The translations under genes were made by a program, and so were the position numbers. A DNA stretch of 64,000 nucleotides from Lepas anatifera (taxonomy: Eukaryota > Arthropoda > Thecostraca > Lepadidae). Below, piece by piece: positions 1 through 12,035 of this stretch (the first letter of the stretch is position 1; each line of letters begins with the position of its first letter). The notes beneath the pieces are model-generated. The model was not told where the DNA came from. It did no database searches and saw nothing but the letters and a program-made list of their open reading frames with translations. Location of the stretch: contig JAOTON010000765.1 of assembly GCA_034440635.1 (NCBI GenBank), positions 456,501 through 520,500 on the forward strand, in the 5' to 3' direction.

Positions 1-590
1 TCAGTGGAACTGCGCTACCACTCGACGATGCCCCAATCCCTCCGTACGGCCATTCAGCGGTGGGGCGTTATCAACGGAGATAGCCGCACATTGATCGCAC
101 ATTTGGGAGGTGGGCTGTTTCAGCGGCGGCGTTGGCGGCGGCCCGGCACCAGCAGCGGCAGAGCCGTCCCAGGGAGGACGCTGCACCGGTCGCGCCGGCA
201 CTGCTATACGCCCGCCATTAACTCCGGCCAAACACCAGAAAAAACACGGACCAGGCGCCAATGGGAGGAGAGCTCAGTAAACAACGGCCGGGTGAACTTA
301 ATGGCACGGTATTCACTGGCCGGTGCACCAACATGGTCTGAGGTAATCTCAGAGTGAAAACATCCAAACACCAGTATTCGCAGCAGGGAGACGCCATTAC
401 AAGAAACAACAGAAACATTACTGGACAAAAGCAGTAGGTACAGATATTCAAAGAAAGACTGAGCCAGTTTTACTCCTATTTATAATTGTTCGCCCAATAC
501 ATAAAATTGGTGTTCTTGAAGAACTAATTAGTTCTTGAGCAGGCCCAGGCTATCTCCACTGTCGCTCGCAGCCCGTGGTGAGCACCTCAC
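1..590. other. Intron sequence, left edge
   Basis: Downstream of the exon at 591-735 on the minus strand. I see no exon-like helix, repeat or transposon here; short open frames lack family features. Confidence 0.5.
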
Positions 591-735
591 CTTTGCCATA
601 CTGGCGTTGACGATGAGGGCGCCCTCGTCGCTGGGATTTAGCTGGGTCCGCGCCAGGGCCAGTACGGACTCGGTCCAGCTGAGCAGGGCCGCCGTCTGCG
701 TGTGCGCCTCCTGCTCGTCCTCCATCGTAGAGATC
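591..735 (-). CDS. Spectrin-repeat exon, most downstream in window
   Basis: Encodes about 48 residues: ISTMEDEQEAHTQTAA, LLSWTESVLALARTQ and LNPSDEGALIVNASMAK. LLSWTESVLAL matches helix A of a spectrin repeat. The acceptor is CCGACCGCTCTCCTCGGCAG before GAT; the donor is AAG followed by GTGAGG. It enters with one base completing an Arg codon from the exon at 2486-2629 and leaves in phase 0. The gene continues beyond the left edge; no stop, polyadenylation signal or C-terminal domain is visible in the window. Confidence 0.68.
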
Positions 736-2485
736 CTGCCGAGGAGAGCGGTCGGGGCTTTTACTGTACGGATCAAGTGGGAGGAATGAAGGCCACGTCG
801 CCAGAGATCATGTCAGGAAGGCGATGGAGGAGTGAGGGCTCTCCCGAAGAGATGGTAGGCCAGGGCTTTATTCATCACTGACGTCTTGCCATGGGAACAG
901 GATAGGAGCAGCATTCCTACTGCCAAAATGAATATCTTCAACGGGGAGAAAATGGAACTTGGAGAGGGGGCAGACCCTACCGTGGACACCTAGTATTGGC
1001 GACGGCGGTGAGACCCCTGTGCATAAGGCAAGCCATCTCCGTGGGAACATTCCGGTGTTTTACAGGAGTCGATTGTACTTGCATAAAATGTATGGAGAGT
1101 TTGGAAGGTGGCGTAGATGTCTGGATCATATTGGTTCTCGATAAAATCCAGTCTGACAATATACCAGACAGGAACGAACGATAAGTCAAAACTATACCTC
1201 AGGAGAAAGTAGTCCCAACATTTAATATTCAAAATAATACCAGGGCATTTGTCCTCCCCTTGTTCCAAAAATACGTTTGATAGCCACACCGGGTGGCCAT
1301 TTCTCCGGCCCGCTCGAGTAGCAGCCTCGCCATTTATATCAGGTGGTATTTATCTGCGGTCACCGGCGGCCGGGTAACTCCAACAGGCGGCAGGCCAGCT
1401 GGCATCTCCAGCACAACCGTCCCATATCATATAGCGCAGCATATCGCCTGGCCAGACAGCAGCGCATATGGGCCCGGCCCGCCAGACTACCCACTTACGG
1501 ACGCTGGAGGTAGGAGACGGCTCGTGGCCGCTCACTAAATGTCACCGTCCGGAAAACGATACCGCAACAATTGGTGACGTTGAGTTATCATCCATGAACG
1601 AAAATCATACACTAGAATGTTTGAGGGTGTAGTCATTCCAGGATCCATTACAGATACAATTATTTCCACACATGAAAAGGCGCAGATAACTTTGTGGTTT
1701 TAACCTTTCCCGCATCTCGACAGTCAGACAGCATCTCCAGCGCCGCACTCAGAGTCGACGCCGGCCGCCTCCGTAATCAGGGCGGCAGCAACTCCAGCCT
1801 CCCCCGCCGCTTCCAGCGCCGGCTCGTATACACACTACAGCGGCGGCGGCCGGAAATTGGGCGGTACGTTTGGTGGCGGCGGCCGAGATAAGGCGCGGCT
1901 GGAGCAGACTTCCCCGCCGCTGCCGGCACCGGCGCTGCCGCTGGGTCCCCAGAGAGCGGCCACGGCGACAGACGGACGGGAGGCACCCACACATACATCA
2001 CTGACGTGATCTGATTTCGCGCCAGCCGCGGCCCACAGGAAACAGGCCGGCTTCTGGTCTTACCAAACAGCTGCCGGGTGCAACACGGACGAAACCAGAG
2101 CACGCCAGACCACCAGCACTTGATAAGACTGGAGTTGACGTTAGCTAGACTCAGATGACTACGAGAATGCAAGCTCTTCCTAGTCTCCATAAATGTTCCA
2201 CTATCCAGTCCCAGATGACTACATACGAATCTGGGGGTTTTCATCCCTCACCAAAACATTTGGAAACACGGCATTTTGCAATCCCAGACAAGGCAGCGCA
2301 ACTACAGGTGCATTCCGCCTCATCGGTGGACCTACGAATCTACCGCGTTTCAATCCATACGCCAGCTTTCAAAACAAATCAAATCCATTTCTCATATCAT
2401 TGCACTCAATTTTCCCCTCCACTAAATATTAAATACGCTATTTATCTTCCAGCCGCCGCAGATATCTCCCCTCCCTCGCACGAAC
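736..2485. other. Intron, 1.75 kb, partly GC-rich
   Basis: Intron between two spectrin exons. GC-rich with several purine-rich stretches at about 1730-1960; otherwise featureless by eye. Confidence 0.5.
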
Positions 2486-2629
2486 CTCTCGCGTCGCGCA
2501 GCCAGCTCGGCCAGTACGCCCTTCCAGCGCTTGTTGAGGTTCTCAATCTTCTCCAGGAAGTTGGTGGCCTCGGCCGCCGAGAGTCCTCCAATCACCTCGC
2601 GACTCGCCGACGAGATGGCGGTGTAAACA
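2486..2629 (-). CDS. Spectrin-repeat exon
   Basis: Encodes about 48 residues: VYTAISSASREVIGG, LSAAEATNFLEKIENL, then NKRWKGVLAELAARRER. NLNKRWKGVLAEL is a clear spectrin-repeat terminal helix. The acceptor is GCCTCTCCTCAG before TGT. For the donor I chose AG followed by GTTCGT because phase 2 is then shared with the next exon. GTGCGA four bases further on is an alternative by consensus but breaks the frame (border 2482). The 8.8-kb intron upstream contains the LTR element and the large minisatellite. Confidence 0.72.
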
Positions 2630-3186
2630 CTGAGGAGAGGCAGAGCACACTGCATGAGATGCGGCCCAACTCCACGCGGCAGCGGCGCACGAGAAGAGAA
2701 GCGGGTCCCTGATAAAAGCAGCGTTTTGAAATTCGGTCAATACTGTGGCTGTATGGCTTTATATCCCGCAGTTCGTTTTTCACCCACACACATTTACGAA
2801 AAGTCGGCTGTCATTCTATCTGCAATACAATGTGAAATGCAGGATAGTGCTTCCATGAGAGCAAGTTAGTGCCAATATCGCATACCGTTGGAAACTGCGA
2901 TTAGAAATGATAAGGTCACATCCAAACCCGATGATCAGTACGACCATGGCAGCTCCAAGCACAATTCAACGGATAACGCCGGTATCACGAACCCTCACTA
3001 TACGAACAAATGCCATCCTGGTTCTGCAACTTTCATTTCTACTCCCGGCGAAGAAAAGTAAGTAAGGAAGATAAGAAACAATATTCCGCATCAGTTTCTA
3101 CTCCATTTTTCTCTCGTCAAATCTACACCAAATCGATCCGAGGGAGCTCAGGAGAAACGTGCAGGGCTCAGCAAGTGCAGAACAGC
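2630..3186. other. Intron sequence before the minisatellite
   Basis: Unique-looking intron DNA between the exon at 2486-2629 and the 53-bp array. No supported feature. Confidence 0.45.
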
Positions 3187-3869
3187 TGCAACGCCTGCCG
3201 TGTCCTACACCATCCCGGCTACACAGTATATTACACAGCAGCAACGCCTGCCGTGTCCTACACCATCCCGGCCACACGGTATATTACACAGCAGCAACAC
3301 CTGCCGTGTCCTACACCATCCCGGCTACACAGTATATTACACAGCAGCAACACCTGCCGTGTCCTACACCATCCCGGCTACACAGTATATTACACAGCAG
3401 CAACGCCTGCCGTGTCCTACACCATCCCGGCTACACAGTATATTACACAGCAGCAACACCTGCCGTGTCCTACACCATCCCGGCTACACAGTATATTACA
3501 CAGCAGCAACGCCTGCCGTGTCCTACACCATCCCGGCTACACAGTATATTACACAGCAGCAACGCCTGCCGTGTCCTACACCATCCCGGCTACACAGTAT
3601 ATTACACAGCAGCAACGCCTGCCGTGTCCTACACCATCCCGGCTACACAGTATATTACACAGCAGCAACGCCTGCCGTGTCCTACACCATCCCGGCTACA
3701 CAGTATATTACACAGCAGCAACGCCTGCCGTGTCCTACACCGTCCCGGCTACACAGTATATTACACAGCATCAACACCTGCCGTGTCCTACACCGTCCCG
3801 GCTACACAGTATATTACACAGCAGCAACGCCTGCCGTGTCCTACACCATCCCGGCGCACCCGGTATATT
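3187..3869 (+). repeat. 53-bp minisatellite, left block
   Basis: About thirteen nearly identical head-to-tail copies of a 53-bp unit whose core reads CCTGCCGTGTCCTACACC, then GGCTACACAGTATATTACAC, then AGCAGCAAC. It is clearly the same satellite as the larger block at 7220-10280, but with 53-bp rather than mainly 54-bp units and CTACACAG instead of CGCACACGG. The LTR retrotransposon begins immediately after the last unit, inside CGGTATATT. Confidence 0.95.
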
Positions 3870-4415
3870 TGTAGACTGGTGTCTACGGCTGATTTGCTGG
3901 TTGTCACGAGAGCAACGCCTCTGAGTGATTCGTATGTAAAGGCGACAGCACTAGCGCGCTACCGCTTTGGGTTGATCGTTGCACCACCGGTTGCGGTAGA
4001 TGTTGACCTACTTCCGGTCATACTGTAGAAATTATTATTAGGTTGTGTATTTGAGGAGTTAGGTTAACTAATATTAGGTAAAGGCTTGAATTGGTGGAAA
4101 ATAATTACTCTGGTACTGTTATTGGCTGACAAAAGTTTAATTTAGGCCTAATAGTGGTTTCCGCACAGCACCGCCAGGCGGCTGCTGGCCACGCGTGTGA
4201 CCTAGGATTTCCGGTCTGGCTGACATCGGTGCTGGTGGTGTGCTTAGTGCTACAGTATCTACCCCGTGGACGGCAGAAGTAATGAGAAATTAGCAGAAGT
4301 AAGCAGATGCAAGCTGAAGTTATGGCGAAAATGTAATATAAATTTGAAGCGGCAGCCATGCCTTTTCACGGAGACCTCCGTGGTACGTGTCTTCCAACAA
4401 GTGCAGGCGACTACA
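3870..4415 (+). repeat. 5' LTR (546 bp)
   Basis: Begins TG and ends CA, as LTRs do. Matches 6575-7120 at an offset of 2705 bases, with about five substitutions (for example near 4156, 4262, 4308, 4391 and 4404). Confidence 0.9.
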
Positions 4416-4417
4416 TT

Positions 4418-4435
4418 TGGTGACAGCGGAAACGA
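4418..4435 (+). other. Primer-binding site of the LTR element
   Basis: TGGTGACAGCGGAA begins two bases after the 5' LTR. The leading TGG is the complement of a tRNA CCA end, and TGGTG.CAG resembles primer sites complementary to tRNA-Leu. The tRNA assignment is tentative. Confidence 0.6.
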
Positions 4436-4900
4436 ACCTGCCACGTTGCTCATCATCACCGCTGGTCATCATGGTACTGTCCGTGCTGTGGTGGTACAGG
4501 TTAGTCCTGAAATTGTCTTGCTTTCGACCGCCGGTGATCGACTGAGGCTTGGACTCAGGCCCGTGACGCGCACGGCTCGGCTCGCCTCCGCGCGGAACTG
4601 TCCTGCCGCTGGGTCACGCGACTACTTCCGGCACTCCTCAGTGATTTGTGTCTGCCGACGCGTGTTGCACCACAGGGACAGTTCTTTGCTTACTGTGATG
4701 GTGGGAAGGTGCAGCTCAGCTTTTAGCTCGTGAGCTGGTGTATCATTGGTGGCCAACGTTAGGGTTTTTCAGTGATTTCCTTCGAAGTCAATTACGTGTT
4801 TTGATTATTCTGTTACTGATTGTTGTTTTGATAGTTTCGACGCTTAGGCGATTCTCTGACATGACATTGACGCCGGACTGTGCTGCCCTAAATTTCATTC

Positions 4901-5197
4901 ATGGAATTGAGAAAACGTGGATTAAAATCAGAGCTTAAAGTTGCCAAAAGCGAGGATTTTCACACGTCTCGTGCACCGAAAATGGATTCTGTTGTTTCAG
5001 GCCTGATCATTTCCAAGTATAATAGACAGGGATCGTTTGCTAGGTTTCTTGAGGATTTCACTATCTATTCCAGAATTCATGGCTGGGATCAGGAAAAACA
5101 GATGGATATTTTGCCACTTTACCTTGATATCGCCCGAGACGCTTACGATGGCTTGTCTCACGCGCAAAAACAATCTCATGATTTGGTTGTAGCTTGA
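4901..5197 (+). pseudogene. Gag capsid fragment of the LTR element
   Basis: A 98-codon open frame ending in a stop. From about residue 45 it reads FARFLEDFTIYSRIHGW, then MDILPLYLDIARDAYDGL. This F..F..DF..Y....GW.....LP.YL...A...Y..L pattern is typical of the N-terminal capsid helices of Ty3/gypsy Gag proteins. A full Gag would be several hundred residues with a zinc knuckle; here it stops after the first part, so it is a remnant or a short retained packaging segment. The start may instead be the internal Met at about residue 28. Confidence 0.6.
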
Positions 5198-6574
5198 ATA
5201 TTGACATGATCGAGAAAAGTTGACCAGACTGTAAGTTTTCTTCTGCCGTTTACGGGAGTAGTGGAGTAGTCGTGCTCATGTCAGTTACCTTTCTCACGGT
5301 AGGAATCGTAGAAATGGTGGATAAGCCTGACAGGTACAAAATATTTTGCCGCTTCGCGTTTGTGTTTTCGGGTAATCAAATTTTCTTACTGTTCACGGAG
5401 GATGATAGTCGTGGATATTTTGCTTGATACCTACTTAATCCTTTTTCAATAGTTATTAGAGCACTCTCAACATTCACATGTTTTTTATCATAACGGGATA
5501 GGGTTAATGTTCAGCAGAATACGTCATGTTTTCAGCAAGACTTCACTGGGTTTTAGTTGGGAAGAGTACTTGACCTCATGTAGCGGATGTTTGCCGAAGC
5601 CGTTAGAGTTTGTAGAATTTCAAGAATCACTTTCCAGAATGCAGAGATGATAGCTGGAATTTGTATACTCTTTCCTAACGCTGCTTTCAAATGCACATGC
5701 TGGCCTGGACCATGAGGGAGTTGACCTTTCTAGAACTAGTAAGTTGTGAGCTCATTGGATAATTGGTTTGTGTAGCTGGATTGTAGTGGTAATAATCTTT
5801 CCAGACGGCCATTTATCTCAGTAAGTCACTCTTACACTCAGTGCCACTTATTTGGTTTACAGTTTACGTTTAAGCCAAACTTTTGCAGTGCAGCATTTTG
5901 CTAGACTTACGAGGTCGTAGTTGGTAATCATTTTAGCGAATGATTAGAAGTAGAATGGGCCTGCGCCGTAACGTTCACATACTACCAGCTTCCACTTAAG
6001 TGTTATGCATTGCTATGCTTGCAGTCTCAATAATCAATTATAATTGAGGTATTTGATTTGCTTTAGTATTCTTTTGGATATAGGTTTTGTTAATTCCGAG
6101 GTTTAAATGAAGACTTACTTACAATTTCCCGGCCTAAGACTTTCGTGGCTTCGTTATTTTGTCATGAAATTCGGGATAGTTTGTTCTGATTAAACGGAAT
6201 ATTGTAATGCCCGAAATGGTGAATAATTGTCACGCAAGGTTGAACCTAGGTTACTTTCTCTCGAGACTTTGATGATTTCTTATGAAATCTGGCAATTGCT
6301 TCCTGTCCACGGGATAGTTTGGCCAGAATAAGTTATTGTTGATTCGTTTAGAGAGTGTATTTGGTCTTGTATTTAATGCCTCAATAGCTTTCCATATTTA
6401 AAGTTCGCGGATATTCTCCTCCGGTTTTGGCCTTTGATAGTGGAAAACGTGTTGTTCTCGGTTATTTTGTTTTACAGCACTTGACTTCTCGAGCTGTTGA
6501 CTGACTCTGTACTGCTGTTTCCGCATTGGTATTCTTTTCCGATCGATGGATCGTGTTTTTGAGATCGGGTGAGG
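5198..6574 (+). other. Non-coding interior of the LTR element
   Basis: AT-rich 1.4 kb with no open frame related to pol. The segment just before the 3' LTR, GATCGGGTGAGG (6563-6574), is a short purine-rich tract in the position of a polypurine primer. Confidence 0.6.
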
Positions 6575-7120
6575 TGTAGACTGGTGTCTACGGCTGATTT
6601 GCTGGTTGTCACGAGAGCAACGCCTCTGAGTGATTCGTATGTAAAGGCGACAGCACTAGCGCGCTACCGCTTTGGGTTGATCGTTGCACCACCGGTTGCG
6701 GTAGATGTTGACCTACTTCCGGTCATACTGTAGAAATTATTATTAGGTTGTGTATTTGAGGAGTTAGGTTAACTAATATTAGGTAAAGGCTTGAATTGGT
6801 GGAAAATAATTACTCTGGTACTGTTATTGGCTGACAAAAGTTTAATTTAGGCCTACTAGTGGTTTCCGCACAGCACCGCCAGGCGGCTGCTGGCCACGCG
6901 TGTGACCTAGGATTTCCGGTCTGGCTGACATCGGTGCTGGTGGTGTGCTTAGTGCTACAGTATCTGCCCCGTGGACGGCAGAAGTAATGAGAAATTAGCA
7001 GAAGTAAGCAGATGTAAGCTGAAGTTATGGCGAAAATGTAATATAAATTTGAAGCGGCAGCCATGCCTTTTCACGGAGACCTCCGTGGTACGTGTCGTCC
7101 AACAAGTGGAGGCGACTACA
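6575..7120 (+). repeat. 3' LTR (546 bp)
   Basis: Direct copy of 3870-4415, followed by TATT, the second half of the target duplication. Confidence 0.9.
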
Positions 7121-7219
7121 TATTACTATGCTCGTGTCATACCTCATTTGGTTTTCTGTAGCAAAAAATGTTGGTAGTTTTTAGTTAGGTATTTCGGCTT
7201 TCGGGCGCAAAAATCTCCT

Positions 7220-10200
7220 AAGCCCTACCGTGTACTACACCGTCCCAGCCACACGGTATATTGCACAGCAGCAGCACCCACACTGTCCTACACCGTCCCA
7301 GCGCACACGGTATATTACACAGCGGTGATACCTGCCGTGTCCTACGCCGTCCCAGCGCACACGGTATATTACACAGCGGTGATACCTGCCGTGTCATACA
7401 CCGTCCCAGCGCACACGGTATATTACACAGCGGTGATACCTGCCGTGTCATACACCGTCCCAGCGCACACGGTATATTACACAGCGGTGATACCTGCCGT
7501 GTCATACACCGTCCCAGCGCACACGGTATATTACACAGCGGTGATACCTGCCGTGTCATACACCGTCCCGGCGCACACGGTATATTACACAGCGGTGATA
7601 CCTGCCGTGTCATACACCGTCCCAGCGCACACGGTATATTACACAGCGGTGATACCTGCCGTGTCATACACCGTCCCAGCGCACACGGTATATTACACAG
7701 CGGTGATACCTGCCGTGTCATACACCGTCCCAGCCACACGGTATATTACACAGCGGTGATACCTGCCGTGTCATACACCGTCCCGGCGCACACGGTATAT
7801 TACACAGCGGTGATACCTGCCGTGTCATACACCGTCCCGGCGCACACGGTATATTACACAGCGGTGATACCTGCCGTGTCATACACCGTCCCGGCGCACA
7901 CGGTATATTACACAGCGGTGATACCTGCCGTGTCATACACCGTCCCGGCGCACACGGTATATTACACAGCGGTGATACCTGCCGTGTCATACACCGTCCC
8001 GGCGCACACGGTATATTACACAGCGGTGATACCTGCCGTGTACTACACCGTCCCGGCGCACACGGTATATTACACAGCGGTGATACCTGCCGTGTACTAC
8101 ACCGTCCCGGCGCACACGGTATATTACACAGCGGTGATACCTGTCGTGTACTACACCGTCCCGGCGCACACGGTATATTACACAGCGGTGATACCTGCCG
8201 TGTACTACACCGTCCCGGCGCACACGGTATATTACACAGCGGTGATACCTGCCGTGTCATACACCGTCCCGGCGCACACGGTATATTACACAGCGGTGAT
8301 ACCTGCCGTGTCATACACCGTCCCGGCGCACACGGTATATTACACAGCGGTGATACCTGCCGTGTCATACACCGTCCCGGCGCACACGGTATATTACACA
8401 GCGGTGATACCTGCCGTGTCATACACCGTCCCGGCGCACACGGTATATTACACAGCGGTGATACCTGCCGTGTCATACACCGTCCCGGCGCACACGGTAT
8501 ATTACACAGCGGTGATACCTGCCGTGTCATACACCGTCCCGGCGCACACGGTATATTACACAGCGGTGATACCTGCCGTGTCATACACCGTCCCGGCGCA
8601 CACGGTATATTACACAGCGGTGATACCTGCCGTGTCATACACCGTCCCGGCGCACACGGTATATTACACAGCGGTGATACCTGCCGTGTCATACACCGTC
8701 CCGGCGCACACGGTATATTACACAGCGGTGATACCTGCCGTGTCATACACCGTCCCGGCGCACACGGTATATTATACAGCGGTGACACCTGCCGTGTCCT
8801 ACGCCGTCCCGGCCACACGGTATATTACACAGCGGTGATACCTGCCGTGTCCTACACCGTCCCAGCCACACGGTATATTACACAGCGGTGATACCTGCCG
8901 TGTCATACACCGTCCCGGCGCACACGGTATATTATACAGCGGTGATACCTGCCGTGTCATACACCGTCCCAGCCACACGGTATATTACACAGCGGTGATA
9001 CCTGCCGTGTCATACACCGTCCCGGCTACACAGTATATTACACAGCGGTGATACCTGCCGTGTCATACACCGTCCCAGCCACACGGTATATTACACAGCG
9101 GTGATACCTGCCGTGTCATACACCGTCCCGGCTACACGGTATATTACACAGCGGTGATACCTGCCGTGTCATACACCGTCCCAGCCACACGGTATATTAC
9201 ACAGCGGTGATACCTGCCGTGTCATACACCGTCCCAGCCACACGGTATATTACACAGCGGTGATACCTGCCGTGTCATACACCGTCCCGGCTACACGGTA
9301 TATTACACAGCGGTGATACCTGCCGTGTCCTACACCGTCCCAGCCACACGGTATATTACACAGCGGTGATACCTGCCGTGTCATACACCGTCCCGGCGCA
9401 CACGGTATATTATACAGCGGCACCTGCCGTGTCCTACGCCGTCCCAGCGCACACGGTATATTACACAGCAGCACCTGCCGTGACCTACACCGTCCCAGCG
9501 CACACGGTATATTATACAGCGGCACCTGCCGTGTCCTACGCCGTCCCGGCGCACACGGTATATTATACAGCGGCACCTGCCGTGACCTACACCGTCCCAG
9601 CGCACACGGTATATTATACAGCAGCACCTGCCGTGTCCTACGCCGTCCCGGCGCACACGGTATATTACATAGCAGCACCTGCCGTGTCCTACACCGTCCC
9701 GGCCACACGGTATATTACACAGCGGTGATACCTGCCGTGTCCTACACCGTCCCGGCGCACACGGTATATTATACAGCGGCACCTGCCGTGTCCTACGCCG
9801 TCCCGGCGCACACGGTATATTACATAGCAGCACCTGCCGTGTCCTACACCGTCCCGGCCACACGGTATATTACACAGCAGCACCTGCCGTGCCCTACGCC
9901 GTCCCACCCACACGGTATATTACACAGCAGCAACACCTGCCGCGTCCTACACCGTCCCGGCCACACGGTATATTACACAGCGGCACCTGCCGTGTCCTAC
10001 GCTGTCCCGGCGCACACGGTATATTACATAGCAGCACCTGCCGTGTCCTAAACCGTCCCAGCCACACGGTATATTACACAGCAGCACCTGCCGTGCCCTA
10101 CGCCGTCCCGGCCACACGGTATATTACACAGCAGCAACACCTGCCGCGTCCTACACCGTCCCGGCCACACGGTATATTACACAGCGGCACCTGCCGTGTC

Positions 10201-10280
10201 CTACACCGTCCCAGCCACACGGTATATTACACAGCAGTAACACCTGCCGTGTCCTACACCGTCCGGCGCTGGCCTAAACG
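7220..10280 (+). repeat. 54-bp minisatellite, main block (about 3 kb)
   Basis: Roughly 57 tandem copies. The commonest unit is 54 bp: CCTGCCGTGTCATACACC, then GTCCCGGCGCACACGG, then TATATTACACAGCGGTGATA. The centre (about 7570-8790) is very homogeneous. Both ends are more diverse, with 51-53-bp variants (CAGCAGCACC, CCAGCCACACGG) and alternating subtypes, a higher-order pattern at about 8820-9360. Because 54 is a multiple of three, open frames run through the array on both strands; they are not evidence of protein. Confidence 0.96.
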
Positions 10281-11447
10281 GTCCGTTTGCGGCGGCCGTC
10301 CACTGTCTCCCCCGCTCCTACAAGGCCGTTGCAGAAGTCGTCACTGATCCGAACCCAGGGCTGAAGGTTGCGGCGGCACCCGCTGCCAACTAGTTGAGTG
10401 GCTGCGCCACACTCAGCCCGTTCCAGGGGATTAAGCGAACCGGCCGGCCTCCATCCGGCGCAGCTAGCGCGTCTTACGTGGGGCGGAGAAACAAAGGGCA
10501 GAGCTGGCAGAGAGCTTGGCGTCTTCTCTGACCACCGGCTGCCGTGCCAATGGGAGCTGAAGATGACTCAACGACTCGGTAACCCGCGGTGCTGGTTACC
10601 ACTGGCAGAGTCGTATACTGACCGCTGCCCGTATTTCGTATGGAGCGAAGGCGTATGAATTATTTCAACCTTGTAAAAGTGAAACTCGTGTAGCTGAGTC
10701 CAGTAGGAGGTATATGACCAACCACACAATATAAAACATGGGAGAGAAATGAAAGGTTGTCTTCTGTATCGGAACGCACGAAGGTCTGCTTTCAACTTCG
10801 GAAAAATCTAAATTTCTACTCAAAAATTACGTCCTGAAACTAAGGGAGCTGATTATTTCCGTCCACGGATCCCCACCACAATAGTCATGGTATGAGGGTT
10901 CAACTACTAACTGATGTCGCACGCGTTTGATAAGCATCGATATTTGGTAACAGACAAGAGTTTTCAACTGTGTAATTCTGTTTCGCTGGGGAGTTTGACA
11001 GGAACACAAGGTATGCGTATCTATAGAAGTCACCTGAGTATTTCGGCCCTTGACTAACTAGTTTAAGAAAACTTAGGATTCCGGAGTACTTTGCCAATCT
11101 TTCCTGAACAAGAAATATATTAATTTGAATACTGCCTTCACGAATGATTAATTCAAATACTCCTGCACTAAGAACGCAATAGCGATTCAGCGCTCACGAT
11201 TCAAACTGATGTGCTCCCGAAGTTGGGAGCATAAGCCTTAAAAATTCACATGCCGCAATTCCTTGATGTAGCCGTGTCCGCGAAATAATTTCAATGGCAA
11301 TCCTAAGACAGGATTGTACGACTGTCCATTGATTCAAGCGCCAGGGCATCCAAACAAGAACTAAAGAGACAGCCCAGGATATATCACGCCAGCGGTGTTT
11401 TCACCCAACTCCCCGCGGTTTCCGATCTGGCCAGCGGCGCCTCTCAC
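10281..11447. other. Intron sequence after the minisatellite
   Basis: About 1.2 kb of ordinary intron DNA between the 54-bp array and the exon at 11448-11627. Nothing further supported. Confidence 0.5.
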
Positions 11448-11627
11448 TTGTGTTTGACGGTGACCTGCTTCTCCAGCTCCTTCTGACACTGCCGGAGCTG
11501 GGGCAGCTCGGCCGTGCCCAGGGGCCGGGTCTCGGTGATCCGCGCCTCTGCCGTCACTAGCCACTGGCCAAACTCCTGCATGTTGTCCTGCAGGCCGCGC
11601 CACGTCTCCCGACACCGCGACATGTTG
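11448..11627 (-). CDS. Spectrin-repeat exon next to acceptor-derived minisatellite
   Basis: Encodes about 60 residues, from NMSRCRETWRGLQDNM through EFGQWLVTAEARITE to LRQCQKELEKQVTVKH. FGQWLVTAEARI is a strong spectrin helix A. The acceptor is CACATCTCGGCAG before CAACATG; the donor is CACAA followed by GTGAGA. It enters in phase 2 and leaves in phase 2, matching the exons on both sides. The upstream intron (11628 to about 12030) carries roughly eleven imperfect 35-37-bp units that copy this acceptor and the first coding bases. Confidence 0.77.
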
Positions 11628-12035
11628 CTGCCGAGATGTGCGTGTGTCAGTGCGACATGTTGCTGCCGATAGACAAGGGTGTCAGAGCGACATCTTACTG
11701 CCGAGATGCGTGTGTCAGAGTGACATGTTATTGCCGATAGACACGCAAGACAGTTCGACACGTTACTTCCGATAGATAAGTGTGGGTCAGTGCGACATGT
11801 TACTGCCTATAGGCACGTATGTCGGTGCGACATGTTACTGCCGAGATACGCGTGCGCCAGTGCGACATATTACTGCCGATAGATATGTGTGTCAGTGTAG
11901 CATTTTTATGGCGAAAATTATGCATATCAGTGTGACATGATACAAGCAAAAGATGTGCATGTCAGTACGAAATGTTCCTGGCGAGAGCGTCAGTGCGACA
12001 TGTTACTGCCGAGTGGCACATGTGTCAGAGGAAAG
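11616..12035 (-). repeat. Minisatellite built from a 3' splice site
   Basis: About eleven degenerate units of 35-37 bp; the plus-strand core is GTGCGACATGTTACTGCCGA. On the transcript strand each reads TCGGCAGTAACATGTCGCAC, which matches the true acceptor and first coding bases of the exon at 11448-11627 (TCGGCAG then CAACATGTCG). Divergence rises away from the exon. Confidence 0.85.

Larger units (their letters stand above)
3870..7120 (+). mobile_element. Young non-autonomous LTR retrotransposon (Ty3/gypsy-like)
   Basis: Two direct repeats of 546 bp (3870-4415 and 6575-7120), each starting TGTAGACTGG and ending GGCGACTACA, flank 2.16 kb. By eye the LTRs differ at about five positions, under 1 percent, so the insertion is recent. 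TATT stands immediately before the left LTR and after the right LTR, a 4-bp target-site duplication as usual for Ty3/gypsy-type integrases. A primer-binding site follows the left LTR and a short purine tract precedes the right one. The interior has only a gag fragment; no protease, reverse transcriptase, RNase H or integrase is seen. It must therefore have moved using proteins of another element. The orientation is opposite to that of the host gene. Confidence 0.88.

Noticed and set aside
3010..4028. Three overlapping open frames of over 220 codons in the 53-bp array
   Set aside because: They are the three frames of the same tandem unit and share its translation in rotation, a repeat artefact.
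7261..8838. Long open frames (up to 525 codons) through the 54-bp minisatellite, on both strands
   Set aside because: Unit length is a multiple of three, so any frame without a stop in one unit stays open. Several frames on both strands are open at once and there is no start context or splice evidence.
7220..10280. CRISPR-like regular repeat
   Set aside because: Units are contiguous with no unique spacers, and the context is eukaryotic.
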